DNA of 64,000 bases. Origin: Gautieria morchelliformis (taxonomy: Eukaryota; Basidiomycota; Agaricomycetes; Gomphales; Gomphaceae). Made by a program: the position numbers and the translations under genes. The notes below the pieces were generated by a model, which saw nothing but the letters and a program-made list of their open reading frames with translations, was not told the origin of the DNA and did no database searches. The stretch lies in contig WHVA01000293.1 in the NCBI GenBank assembly GCA_015179125.1, forward strand, positions 62,001 through 126,000, written 5' to 3'. Below, piece by piece: positions 33,590 through 45,430 of this stretch (positions within the stretch are counted from its first letter, which is position 1; every line of letters begins with the position of its first letter).

Positions 33590-35398
33590 GATGCATATGT
33601 GCACATTAATTAATGCCACAGACCGCCTCAAGTCAGCGTTCCGTGCTGTGCACGTGTGCCGAGTGCAAGGCTGCCCCTCAGGGTACGCTGCTTGGACGGA
33701 TGATACCGTTGAGACAGCGGCGATCCCATCAAGATATCAGATGCCTTTGGTCGTAAGGCAGCTCTTTGCGCAGTCCTCTTCGGCATGGTCTTTCAGTGTG
33801 CTGTCATCTCTATGTTTCCCATGCATAATTCATTATGAGCTGCAGCAATCTCGTGTACATCTTGGTCGCCATACCTGACTCAGTGTTCAACCGGCATGCG
33901 CGGGGATTTCTGACAGTTGGGCCTGTCGTTGAGGGATTATTGGGAAGTACGTCTACATATCATGCTGCCGAGAAGGCGTGAGTTTCTTTCGCTTTATTTT
34001 TGATCACTTTAACCAATCAACTTCACGTTCCCCCAGATATCTTGCGGATTGTGCTCAATCTGGATCACGGTAGGCTTCCCAATTATCGGTGTATAATGAC
34101 CGAGCTATATATATGCCCAGATCCACAGTCTTTGCCTACGTCCAGGGGGCAACCTACGCTGCACTTGCAATGGGCCCACAGGTTACTTTTTACCATATAC
34201 TCGACAAGTCATAGCTGAACAACACTAGATCGCTGGCCTTTTGCTGAGAGTGATCAACATGGATCACGGAATAGCCATGTTCTACATCAGCCTCGTGTTC
34301 GACGTCGCTGTTTTCTGTTATGCCTTATTGATTCTCCCCGAGTCCGTAACGCCCGAGATGATGCATGTTGCACGTCATCCTGTCCGTCCCTCCGAAGCCC
34401 CCCTTGGGGAAGAAGGGAAGACCAGGGAACGATGGCTACGCAGGATCAGAGAGGTGCGAGACCGGCTGGTAGCGCCCCTGACGATCTTTGGCCCCAAACG
34501 CAAGCCCGGGGGAGGTTGGGATTTGAACATGACAATGCTAGTGATAGCACAGTTCACCCACCTGCTGTCGGTAGTAAGCACTAGTGGAATATTTGTCGGC
34601 AGGTGGATGATATTTATCGTGTTCACAGGGTGTTGTACAGGAGAAGTTCTTGTATGCCCAACATACGTTCGCATGGAGCGTTAAGCAGGTTGGTAGATGT
34701 GTGTCAAGTGTCAACGTTACCCTCATAGATTTTCCTTTAGCTCGGCTACTATATTTCCCTCCTCTGGGTCTTGCAGGCCTTCCACCTGCTTCTGCTTCTT
34801 CCCAGTGCGTGTGCAGTCCCAGTCTTCTATTACAGTCTCACAACCACTTCTTAGCAATCCTCCGCTTCATCAAGCCCAAATCGTCTGCGGATGCCGGAAC
34901 TCCTGGCGGCAGGACGCGGGCCATCTCTCAAGATATGAAATTCGATTATCGAATCGCACAGGCCTCAATATTCCTCGACGCCATGGCATACATGCTGACG
35001 ATCATCGCGCCGGGATCATCGCAGATACTCTTCGTCTGCTTCACATCCCTACCGTCATTCACGGCAGGCGTCAACCCCGCCATTCACTCCCTCGCGGTGT
35101 CGTACCTCTTTGCCAATGGTGAAAATGCAAAAGTAGGGCAGATGTTTGGGGGGATGAGCATGTTGCAGGCTATATCACATACTCTACAGGTGCGTGATTT
35201 TTTCTCCTTGCGTGTGAGCGCATGCTCATAATGGACTAGCCCTTGGTATTCGGGGTGCTGTACAGCGACACGGTGGCAACATACCCCAAAGCGATCTTCG
35301 CGCTCGCCGCAGGCCTCCTCATCTCCTCATCTGCAATGTTCACACTCTTGCGCACGAATGGGTATGGGGGGTGGTGGACGCGTTTTTATATGTTTTGA
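33590..35398 (+). CDS. Major facilitator superfamily transporter
   Basis: Multidrug/TCR-like MFS permease inside the CACTA-like element. Splicing gives one continuous protein: ...SDAFGRKAALCAVLFGMVF|(33796-33845)|HNLVYILVAIPDSVF..VGPVVEGLLGS|(33978-34036)|YLADCAQSGSR|(34070-34120)|STVFAYVQGATYAALAMGPQ|(34182-34228)|IAGLLLRVINMDH..LPES|(34574-34628)|KFLYAQHTFAWSVKQ|(34689-34740)|LGYYISLLWVLQAF|(34805-34854)|ILRFIKP..QMFGGMSMLQAISH|(35190-35239)|PLVFGVLYSDTVATYPKAIF, stop 35396-35398. Introns are 47-59 nt. SDAFGRK is the loop 2-3 signature. The exons before about 33740 are less certain (33420-33730). I see no stop or frameshift from 33740 on. Confidence 0.78.
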
Positions 35399-35883
35399 GG
35401 TGCGATGACGCTGCGTGTTTAATATCCTCCCAATTGGGATGCTTGTGGCTAAATGCAGGTTTTCATTGTCTAATTACATTGTGTTTTGTACCAGTCTGAA
35501 TGCATTTGCTGTCTGATTGAATTGAGTACTGGCACTGGGTTGAAGCTGGTATGATATGATCGCAGTTCGGAATATTCAACAATGAGAATATAGGTGAATG
35601 TGGCCGAACCTATTTGTAGTAAGAAAGCATTATCTATTTGCAGTGGGGCACACATAGATACATCTATTTGAACCCCAACCAGCGCGAGTAGTTGTATATG
35701 TTAGTGGATTGTTAAAGCGAACTTTTCAAAGCCATGTTTATCTCCCATATTAAGCCGTTGATCAGATCCGAAATGAAAGCTCAGACGTATAGTAATGTAT
35801 CTTATCATGGTCTGAATACATGGGGTAAACCTACTCCATATTTCCGCTCTAAGCCAAGCTGTCCTAACCTAGTCGGGGTTTGT
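35399..35883. other. AT-rich right part of the CACTA-like element
   Basis: No gene seen; lies between the MFS stop and the right terminal repeat. Confidence 0.5.
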
Positions 35884-35906
35884 TTTCAGACCCCCAAAAC
35901 GCGGTG

Positions 35907-36155
35907 AGTGGGAGTTCTTCAAGACGGTGCCGGCACGGGAGTTCAGCGGCGCGGCCGAGCCTGACTTGCATGTCGGCGGGCAGCGCAATTGGCGACGCGG
36001 GGCCCAGGGACGAGCCCCCCGCGAAGCGGTGCAGGGGACTGGGGCTGGGGCTGGAGCGCGCTCTCGCCTTCCTGGGCCAGCAGTAGTAGAGGGTGTTGAT
36101 GTCCAGATTGGGCAGGATGTGATGCCAGCTGTCAGACCTGTCAGTTATAGACGTT
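35907..36155 (+). pseudogene. Family C, unit 2, 3' continuation
   Basis: Resumes at ggagttcttcaagacgg and reads EFFKTVPAREFSG, matching 45190-45350. Noncoding beyond about 36060. Confidence 0.5.
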
Positions 36156-36583
36156 AATGGGTGACTTTCCGTAGCCTTAAATTCCTAAACTCCTGGTTCT
36201 AAACCGGCTCCGCGCGATAGCTGTCGAATTTAGGACCGATTTCGAAACCGTAACACCAAAGCAGTGGCGGAAGTGCTCAGACGCAAGCTGTCATCGGCAT
36301 CCGGCCGGCATGAATAAGTAGGGCAAGAAATTGCCACGTTTGGCCAAACCTGTCACTATAGTGCACTATATCTCATCAAAACGTCACATTTTTGGTTTAG
36401 GAAGCAGCAAATAGGTTAGAGCAGGGGTCGTGACCCCTGCTCTAGATTTTTGGTTTAAAACATTAATTTCCGTCATAGCGGACTTGTAAAACGCTTCCCT
36501 GTCATCGGCTAGTACTCGGCTCGATGTTCCGCGACGTTTAGAACATGGAATTTAGGAATTTAGCTCTACGGAAAGTCACCCAA
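36156..36583. mobile_element. 428-bp MITE with terminal inverted repeats
   Basis: TGGGTGACTTTCCGTAG at the left and its complement at the right, followed by matching TAAATTCCTAAA blocks. Flanked by TTA on both sides, as expected of PIF/Harbinger-type MITEs. A perfect 13-bp palindrome with a 2-bp centre lies at 36417-36444 (TAGAGCAGGGGTC). No coding capacity. Confidence 0.65.
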
Positions 36584-36912
36584 TTATGGCTAGAAAGGGG
36601 TAGATTCAGAGGTCTGGATCGGGCGGAGCTTTTAGCTTTAATGTGCTTCCCTGTACCCGGCTCGCTGTTCTGAGGAAAAGAATTGGGAGTTTGACGGAAA
36701 GTTATCGAGTCGCAGGTTCCCTGTTTTCCTCAATTCGATCATCGTTGCCAATGCTGGCCTTGTCCATCCCACATACGCACATCCTCATGATCACATGCTA
36801 CTTCTAACTTGTTCTGGAGGAGCCCCGCTCGGCTCACACCAGCCCCATATAATTCAGGGGCGAGCCCTGAGAGCCGGCTCGGGCCTGGCCCGGCTTTTGT
36901 CGCAGCGTGTGA
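36584..36912. other. Junction between family C and C'
   Basis: The right part (agccctgag ... cacatcgtttga) matches 45370-45450, the same junction in unit 3. No gene. Confidence 0.5.
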
Positions 36913-38150
36913 GTGGCACATCGTTTGAAATGCAATGCTGAACTAAAATTCAATTCTATGTACTTTTATTGTAAGCAGCTAGTTGTATTGCCGCACCCCA
37001 CTTCATGGTACGTCGCATTCCCCAGTGCCTCCTCCCTTTTATCCAATGCCCTTCTTGTCCTTAGACTCAACCTTCACACGCCCATCATGCCCCGGCCCAC
37101 GAGCATGAGCTCATGAGGATGTCTCCTACCTGTCCCCCCAGCAGCGGCTCCTTCCCACACGATTCGCACCCGGAGGACGCGCCATGCCTGTGCGCGACGC
37201 CGCGAGAGAGCTGGAGAGGAATGTGCAACTGGAGCGCGTGGCACGGGATGTCCGCGTGGTTCCGTGTGCGGGAGCGTGTGTTTCTGAGGGCAGGGGGCGC
37301 GTGCAAGGACTGAACAGGGAGCGGTTTTGGGCTGGGACGGGGCACGCTGAAAGGCTGGCGCGAGGATACCCCAGACGACGTTAGTACTTCAAGATGGCCT
37401 GGAAAGGGAGTTTAGCGGCGCGGGCGACCGTGAGTTTTATGTCAGCTGGGAGCAGATACGTGCGATTGACGTGGCGGTGGACGATCCTCGGTGAAGCGAG
37501 AAGGGGTCTGGAGAGCGCTTCCCCGCGGGTGACGCGTGGAGGTGAGCGGCTGGGCATGGCGGCGGGTAACAGCACACCACACTCTCCCGATCCTGGCATG
37601 CTGCCACGGCGCACATCCACCCATCCCAGCACACACGCCACCGCCGACGACGAAAGCAACACTCGCACCCACATCAGCTTCAGCGCCCCCAGGGCCTCAC
37701 ACGCGGCCCGCACCTCCCCCTCACTCCGCCGCGCCTGCACCCAACGCTGCCCCTACAAGCTTCCCCGCGGCTGCACTCGCAACATCGCCCGTCCCGCACC
37801 GCCGCACCGCCGCACCCCCTTAACCCCCCGCCGCCGCGTGGGAAAATACACGCATGACGCAACGCGGCTTGGTGAACCCACCACCCACCACCCACCACCC
37901 ACCACCCACCATTCCTCCCTGCCCTCCCCCGAGGAAACGAAACCGCGCACGTTCTCCCGCCCAACGCGTAACCCCTGCCGCACAGCGGCGCAAGCAAAAG
38001 TGACACTCATAAGTCACTTTGTGAACCGCCTGCTCGTCTGGTGGACGACCAGGGCCATGGGATCACTCATGAGTCGAGTGCCGGAGGTACAGCGGCAGGC
38101 ACCAAAGGGCATCGCGCAGTCAAGGTGACGATGGCTTCAAGTATCACGCC
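36913..38150 (+). pseudogene. Family C' gene, unit 2
   Basis: Second paralogue in the unit. An exon opens after an acceptor with HELMRMSP; SAWFRVRERVF is visible; then in another frame REFYVSWEQIRAID and DDPR near 37400-37490, which is the best reading of the second conserved block. A long His/Pro/Thr-rich region follows, with a (CCACCCA) microsatellite at 37878-37914. Frames change between blocks, so it is spliced or broken. Family not recognised. Confidence 0.4.
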
Positions 38151-38809
38151 TTGAGACTTGAAGACAGACACGCGGACACGCAGCAAGCCTATCGCTTTTG
38201 GCATATCTGTGTATGCTTATGCACATCAACACCGTACGGTGCTCGCGTGGAGTTTAAATACACTCCTGCTCGTGCCACTGCAATATCAGCGTCCATCATA
38301 TTGATCGGGTACGTCGTGGTCTCCCACAGTTTAAACTCATTTTAATGTGATGCCAGACTTCACCTGGGCCAAGCGCTGCTGATATTCGTGCGCATTACAA
38401 TGGGGTTTTGCATACTCTCGTGTGGCAGGGTGTTCGGCGCAGTCATGGGCTTAGTGGACAAGCGGTACATACATAAAGCAAAGTAATAACAACTTACGAA
38501 CAAAGGCAAATTCGAAGCTTCGCAGCATATATATATATGCGCATATGTATCTACTATTTTTGACAGTATGGAGTGACCAGAGTGATCAGATAACCACAAC
38601 TTCTAAGGCGACCAATTGCAAAGTGCTGCAATAGATTGGAAAGGTGAGAATGGGATGGTTAAGGCAAGTTGCTGCATCTTGATTGCTGTGGGGTTTATAT
38701 TTGAATTGTGCCTATGATGCATTAGTTTGCATGCTACCCTTAAGCCTCTGCTGTTCTTCCAGATCCTACCAAGCTATTAATCAGTGCCTGATGGAGACCC
38801 AAATCACTC

Positions 38810-40553
38810 ACTGGACACAACAGGGCCCACCAGTTCTACATCTCCAGAATATCCAGTTGCCCAAGGGAACTCCTCTAACTCTATCCCAGCTGGCCTAGCT
38901 TCTTCAGACAGATGGAACTCCTGATCAGCCACATTGTTTTGCAAGGTCTCAGCACCAAAAGTCTGTGGGTTCCCAAATTCAGCCACTATGGCATTGTGAA
39001 CACTTTGTCTGGCTGCTTGGAAGGTGGAGAATGAAAGAGTGGGTAATGAGGGGCTGATAAGTTGAGTGTGTCTCTCTTTGAGAGCTAGGTGAAAATGGCA
39101 GATGATAACTGCTGACAAGCTGTATGTGCATTGTTAGTACAAGCACAGGTCTTTCCCACTGAAAATATACCTATTCTGAAGAGGGCTTAAGATGGTACCC
39201 AGGCTTGGCTTTATACAACAAAGGAGCTGAAATTAGCCATTTTTATTATCAAGATCAATGTCTTACGTACCCTCAATACCTGAAATGTAAAAGAAAACAG
39301 AGTAAGCTCTCAAAGCTTAACACATTTATAAGTAACAAGACCTTAGATATGATAGCATTAGCTACAGTAATGGTGAGCACAAATATGAATATGAATCAGA
39401 CATGAAATATAATAGGAATAATATTCCATACCCATATCTGACAAAGCCTTATCTGAGATTAGTGATATGACCATATATATATGCAATATGTTATATGCTC
39501 ACCTTGGTAAATGAGTAGACTAATGAGAGATTTCTTATCCCAAATCTCACCTTTTTGCCAAAGCCTCAGGGTTTGAATTGAGCTCAGAATGGTTACTATC
39601 ACAACTCCAGTGTCAAACAGGATTACAGTAACATTATTGATGGTGTCCACTGCCAAAGGTATTCAGTGACAAATCAGGCAAATACAGACCCCTAGATCTT
39701 ACCCCTGCAGAAGTTGTTAGTATAAATCTATGCAGAAAGTCCTAGTCAGTACTGACAAAATCACTCTATTAAGTTGTGATATAGTGATATTGCAGTTGTT
39801 CCAAACAGACAGGTACTATATCCAGTGAAATGAATTTATGCTATTTATATGAAGTCTACACAGGGACATACCACTTGAGTGATAATAGCACCAAGGATAA
39901 GCAGCGCAAGAACACCCAAAACTCTTTGATTCTGAAGGGAAATCACATAGGTGCGAGCTAGCAGTAGGCCTAGACAAGTAAATTGTGTTGATCTTTCTAC
40001 CTGAGAAATATAGGGGTATAATCCCTCACCCTGTATTCCAATGAGAGAAAGAACGCCACAAGGATCACTGAGGTGATTGATAGCATTACATTTCCTCCAA
40101 ATATATGAGTCTCTAGGTTGCTTTTGCATGAAGAATGAAAGTCTTACTAGATGCTCATTCAAATCAGTAGGGGGGTTACTCATGAGAACAATGGACGTAA
40201 TGCACCTCAGTGGAAATGTTAGATAAGTTAACATATATCTCAGCAAGAAACCAAACCAAGGGCATGTAACGAGCAAGTAAATAGAGAATGGTGCCGAGCC
40301 TGACGGCCTTGCACCAAATGTGGCTGATCTCAGATGGCAGTGTGAGAAGCACGTCAAAGAAGAGTAGTGCTGTGTAACAAGGTATGGAACTCGTGGAATT
40401 ACGCGGGAAATGGACACATACCAAGCGCTGCGAAGATGGCAGAGTTGATCGCAAAGCTAGTTCAGGTAAGCTGTTTTGCATCGCACTCAATGTAGTAAGT
40501 ACGGACCTGTCTGATATCACCTGGATAACAGCCGAGGCGTCCGCCTGAGACAT
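38810..40553 (-). CDS. DUF6533-type multi-pass membrane protein, copy 3
   Basis: Same exon series as copy 2. MSQADASAVIQ at 40553; ALLFFDVLLTLPSEISHIW and YLLARYMPLVWFLAEIY; the helix exon near 40090-39880 (FTCLGLLLARTYVI); VILFDTGVVIVTILSS with TLRLWQKG near 39640-39550; and the tail IICHFHLALKERH to a stop at about 38804-38810. Helices and exon frames are intact. A TATA block lies near 40640. The spacer to its left is shortened relative to unit 1. Confidence 0.72.
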
Positions 40554-41657
40554 GATATAAGACAGAGAAACTGGGATGCGGACGATGGACTAAGTTTTGA
40601 GTAACGATGTGGGGTTGGAGTAGCGGATCGCGAAGGTGTATATATAAGATTCTGGCCATGGGTGCTGCCAGGTCAACAGATATTCACAGCATCCTATATC
40701 AGTTAACAATACAACGTCAACGCATCAGACAGGGGTAGCCCGGCAGGGGCGAGTAATTGATGTTTGGGTTCTTGCCTGAAATTGGTCATCGCCTCCGATT
40801 TGCCTGTGTCCATATAAACTTGTCATGTAGGCACACTGGGTACTCATTGACGACTCACAGTGCAGTGTCAGTGTGACACCACATGAAAACCAATTGCGAC
40901 ACAGCTCACGGATGTGTATCAAGATGTCGCGTATCCGGTGTGTTCCTTATAAAGAGGGGAACATGAGGCACATGAGAGATCTAGCTCAATCGCCAGAGTT
41001 TTCATGTATCTGTAATTACATAGAGATGTTGGATGGTCTCTGCAGACATACCAGCTCGTGTCGATGTTGCTGGATATAGCGACACGAGAAATTTCTCATT
41101 TGGCGGCATGTCCTGTACGACGTGGGAAGCGGTCGTATAAAGAGACCATCAAATTTCGACATGGAGAACAATGTCATGGTAACCGAGATATGGTGCATTC
41201 GGTGTATCGGCGGTGACGGCGATGTAGAGCTGTGTCCGGTGGCCCAGGAGAGCCCAGGAAGCTACTGAGGTGATCTGGGACATCTTTGCAATTTTGTTCA
41301 GTGTGATATTATTAGAATGGGGACAGTGCGACCTAGTGAGCATAAACGATATTGGACGCCTGGCTATTCTGATTGGAAAAAATTGTAGCTGTCGTGAATC
41401 ATGTCAGCTCCCTTGGAACACCGGTAACTGGTGGGATCCAGAGTCAAACAAAAAAAAAAAAACGACATCATCTAGATACACAAAGCATTCCCATCGAATT
41501 TCATAAACACTTATCGACCGGACACTGATAATTCTGAACAAAGAGTGTGCCTTCCACCCACCAAACAAAGACAAACATGCACACCGACGCTCGAATGAGC
41601 AGCGTGACAAAGACACGGACACGGATACGGACACCGACAACCTCATCTTTCATGGCA
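40554..41657. other. Upstream region of DUF6533 copy 3
   Basis: Holds the conserved TATA block (tatatataag near 40640), the decayed small ORF (41149-41343, minus) and an A-run at 41450-41462. It ends in the family C start block, interrupted at 41658. Confidence 0.45.
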
Positions 41658-44402
41658 CACTGTGGGTAGTCAACCCAATGAATCCTATTGGGTGGACCCA
41701 CTGAGGATTCAGTATATAAACCATTATAGCTAGTGTAAATACCAATAGAACCCGTTGAAAATTCAATGAATCGGTTTCAGTGGAAAAAGTTTCGTTTCAA
41801 TGAGTTGGTTTCAGGGGTTGACTCATGTGTATTCAGGGATCCTACAACAGAAGACCAATGGATTGAACCAGGCATTTCAATTCAACGACCACTGGGTTCC
41901 CATGAATAGTCACTTACAACCCCATGGTTCTATCACCACATTTCAGAGATGCAGCAACTGAATGCCCCATTATTTCAAGTCATAAATCAATATATACAAG
42001 GGAAAATACAGATGAAACATAAGGTGAAAATCACTGAAATACCGCTTTTCAATCCATGAAACCTGGGAATGGTGTGCATCTGTGCTTGGCGATGCAAGAC
42101 ATGAGAGCAATCCAAGACACAAGAAAAAGTAGATGACCTGCATAACAGCTGGTACCAAAAGGAAAAACAGAATCAGTCGCGGGTAGCAACCCCCGCCGTC
42201 GGCCGCACGCACCTGACTCATGCTCAATGATCGCTACCTTGGGGATTCCGCCAGCTCCCACGCCGCATCCAATTCTCCGGCACAACATGTCCGAGTCCAC
42301 AATCAGGATAAGCTCGCCCACACGTATGGCGCACCCGTTCGCTGCCCACGGCATCCACTGCCGCCCGATCTCCTCAAACTTCTCCTCGATCGCCAGGTGC
42401 AGTGTGCGCTCCTCGAGGTCGAGCCTCACATCCGCAGCCGTCAGCACACTGCTCGACGTCATCGTCGTGAGTGCGGTCGCACCTGAGCGTGCCGAGTTCG
42501 AGCTCGTGTCCATACCCGCACCCGCCGCGGCGATAGGCTTTCACAGGAAGTACACAGGGGATGGGTCGAGCGAACGCCCAACTCACCATCTATGCGCCGT
42601 TCTCGCGTGGATGACTGAGTGGGTGGCGAAAGATTGGAGGGAAGCCGTGACGGTGGGTCGAGTGATTTTGAGGTAAGATCGCCGAAACCACTTGACGGGG
42701 GTGGCGCCAGCGTCCCAGGCACTCTATCCCCAACTACTGTTGAAGATGACATTGAGTAGTGGGTGGTATCCATGCAAACATTTGGGGGTATCGAACTGAA
42801 CCTTGTACTCGCCATCGCCTTGCCGCAATTATCACAAACGGTGGGACGGCCTTTAAGACTTTTCACCACACGACCCTCCCGCATACCACAGCGCCAAAAC
42901 ACATTGATCATACCCTTTTTTGCACCCCTTATCCCATTCCTATATATTGCGCCGTTCTTTCCCTCCCTTACCAGCTCACATCCACAATCCAACACCGCTC
43001 TCATACCATCGTTTCCGAGACGACCCATCCCATACACGGTCTCGCTAGCGGAATTTTCACTCTCGGTTTCTTCTGAATCAGGCGCAGGAGTTGAAGGTCG
43101 AGGCCGGAGCCTCGGTTTAGGACGTGGCTGTTCTCATCGGAAATGGGGCTTGATCGATGAATGAGCAGGGTTCTGTTTAACGGCCAACGGCGCTGGGGCG
43201 GAGCCTGACGAAAAAGTCGTGGTGAATGAAGGCTGGGACGTGAAGAAGGAACCAGACGCACGTGCACGGATGCTGAACAGCGACTTCAGCCTATGTCGAC
43301 ACTGTACTGGATTCCGTTTCTGTACCATGGTGTCACCCTCCTTGCCCTCTTCCTTTTCACAGCCTCAATCGGTCTCTCTATCAAATTGTGTGACAGCTTC
43401 CGCCATGAAGAACAGCTGGGACAGCTACCTGGTGCGGTGGTGGAGAACCTGGGATCACTCAGGTTGCGGCTGAGCGTGCAGGCGATCCGGTAACCGTGCA
43501 GGAGGGATCAATCTCGCGTGTGCGGTCAGGCTGAGTTCAAGACTCTGCCCAACCAGGACACGGGTGTAAGGAGAAGAGTGGGAGAAGAATACTACGTGCG
43601 CTACGACGAGGCGAGTTGAGGGGCTGACAGTGGTGGCGATGGCGAGAGCGAAGGATGAAGAGTGCGCATACATTCGTTCTTGCATTAGTCAGCCAGGTTG
43701 TACTCCAACTTGTCCTGTGCCTTTCGCCTTCCGCCAGAAATCGATTATCTTGCCTACTAGGTATTAGCACAACTCGCGATCATACCCCAGACACTTGCAC
43801 TAGTTGGATCATGATTAGATAAAAAAAAAATCTCATTCATCATTTGGACTTTGCAATTTTTCCTGTACCTAAATTTCAGTACAAGTTGGTACTGTAATTT
43901 AGCTGTAGTGCAAGCAGAACTGAAATATAGCACTTATTCTTTCTATACTTAGTGCTGTATCTCAAAAGCAGTTGTCACTTGGGGCCACAGTAGCATTCCG
44001 GCACCTCAAGCATGGAAATTCATTGATACATATATGGAAACTTCAGTATATTTGCCCAGAAATATATATATTAATTCACTGGATTTCACTGAGTGCTCCA
44101 TGAGCTATCTTGAAAATTTTTAAGTGTGCGAACAACGGCAATCCAGGCCCTCAAGCACTGAAATTCTCATGATAATTACATTGAATATGTAGTTCCTATG
44201 GCATGGAAACTAAGTGACAAGGCCACTGAAAATTCTACTGGTCCAACCACTTGAATAATTTCATTGGTTTTTTCTAGGAAACCCGGTAAGCTCAAATTTC
44301 ATTGGTTTGTTTCAATGGGGGCTGTTTCAATGATGTACCCACTGAAAACAGAAACCCCGTGGGTAAACTCACTAGGTTTCAATGGATTCGCTATCCACAG
44401 TG
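41658..44402. mobile_element. CACTA-like TIR element, 2.75 kb
   Basis: Ends CACTGTGGGTAG ... CTATCCACAGTG, 11 of 12 paired, with the canonical CACTG tip of the CACTA group. The flanks GGCA (41654-41657 and 44403-44406) form a 4-bp duplication. The empty site reads tcatggcattaccacgc in units 1 and 2. The subterminal regions carry many tttcaatgg/tttcattgg motifs, as CACTA ends do. No transposase recognised. Confidence 0.8.
42049..43037 (-). pseudogene. Gene-like cargo in the second CACTA-like element, unknown
   Basis: Two overlapping minus-strand frames of normal coding composition. 43037-42459 has RPTVCDNCGKAMAS, a single CxxC. 42513-42049 has ADVRLDLEERTLHLAIEEKFEEIG, which looks helical. 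Joining them needs splicing or a frameshift. A plus-strand frame at 43219-43493 is a weaker alternative. I do not recognise a family. Confidence 0.3.
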
Positions 44403-45430
44403 GGCATTACCACGCATTTTACCCGTCTACACTGCTACCAGCCTTCCCTCCCAGGCTTCATATCTCCCACCGCCCTCTCCCGCCCGGCCATGCACTTATA
44501 GTGATGTTTCCGGTATGCCTTCCAGTGGAGGGGGCGGTGGGGTGAATGTGTATGTGCCTGGTGGCTAGCAAGGGGAACGAGCGGAGTATCCGGTATTTCC
44601 CTTTGGATATTAACAGCCCATCCATCCTGCATGACACTTTTGTTGCTTTCTCCACCACATCTCGCCATCCATCCATCCGCTAGCATGACTCAGACACAGA
44701 CACAAGCACAGGCCCTGGAGACATAACCCCACCCAGCCTGTGGTACATCCTGTTGCCCGGTCCCGTGTATCTCGTACCGAACGCCACTCGCTGCTCCCTG
44801 ACTCCACCCTCCCGCCCCTCACGTCCCGCACTGCCCTCCGGCCCTGCGGCCGGCCCTTCTCGCCACCGCCCCCCGGACACGAGCTCATGAAGCTCTTCCC
44901 ACCCTATCCGCCGAGCGGCGGCTCCTTCCCCCACGACCCACACGCCCACCGCGACGCGGGGGGCTTCCCCGCAGAGGACGCACGCTGCCCGTGCGAGACG
45001 TATACCCGGGCGAGCTCCAGAAGAATAGGCAGCTGGAGTGCGGCCGCGGCGCGTGGCGCGGGACGTCCGCGTGGTTCGGCGTGCAGGAGCGCGGGTTTTT
45101 CAGGGGCGGGTGCGGGAGTTGGGGCGGAGGCGGGGCCGGGCGCATGCTCCAAGGCGGGCGCGCCCGCGACGACACCGAGCCCCCAGACGTCGGGAGTTCT
45201 TCAAGACGGCGCTGGCACGGGAGTTCAGCGGCGGGTCTGAGCGCGACTTTCATGTCAGCGGGGAGCGCGTGGGCGCGATTGGCGATGCGGGGCCCGGGGA
45301 CGAGTCCCCCACGAAGCGGCGAGGGGCCTGGGGGGCTGGCTAGTGTTCCACCCGGGCTCGGGGTCACAATTCAGGGCCGAGCCCTGAGACCTGGCCTCGG
45401 CCCCGCCTGTTGTCGGGGCTTGTGAGTGGG
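44403..45430 (+). pseudogene. Family C gene, unit 3
   Basis: The TATA region is changed (ggatattaa), and the ATG at 44684 runs into a stop after 13 codons. The second exon is well kept: HELMKLFPPYPPSGG near 44878 and, in another frame, LQKNRQLECGRGAWRGTSAW with FGVQERGFF. The 3' block reads EFFKTALAREFSGG. The frame change between the HELM and QERGFF blocks marks a small indel relative to unit 2. Confidence 0.45.

Larger units (their letters stand above)
33046..35906 (+). mobile_element. CACTA-like TIR element carrying an MFS gene
   Basis: Ends are inverted repeats matching at 21 of 23 bases (CACCGCGTTTTGAGGGTCTG at the left, its near complement at 35884-35906). The 3-bp flanks AGT (33043-33045 and 35907-35909) look like a target duplication. 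It interrupts family C: other copies run continuously across this point (cccagac then gggagttcttc). CACxG termini with 3-bp duplications fit the CACTA (CMC/EnSpm) group. No transposase was found inside; the cargo is one transporter gene. Confidence 0.75.

Noticed and set aside
37878-37914. CCACCCA run as a possible telomere-like or CRISPR-like repeat
   Set aside because: A short microsatellite in a Pro-rich coding-like tail; no spacer structure, and not a TTAGGG-type repeat.
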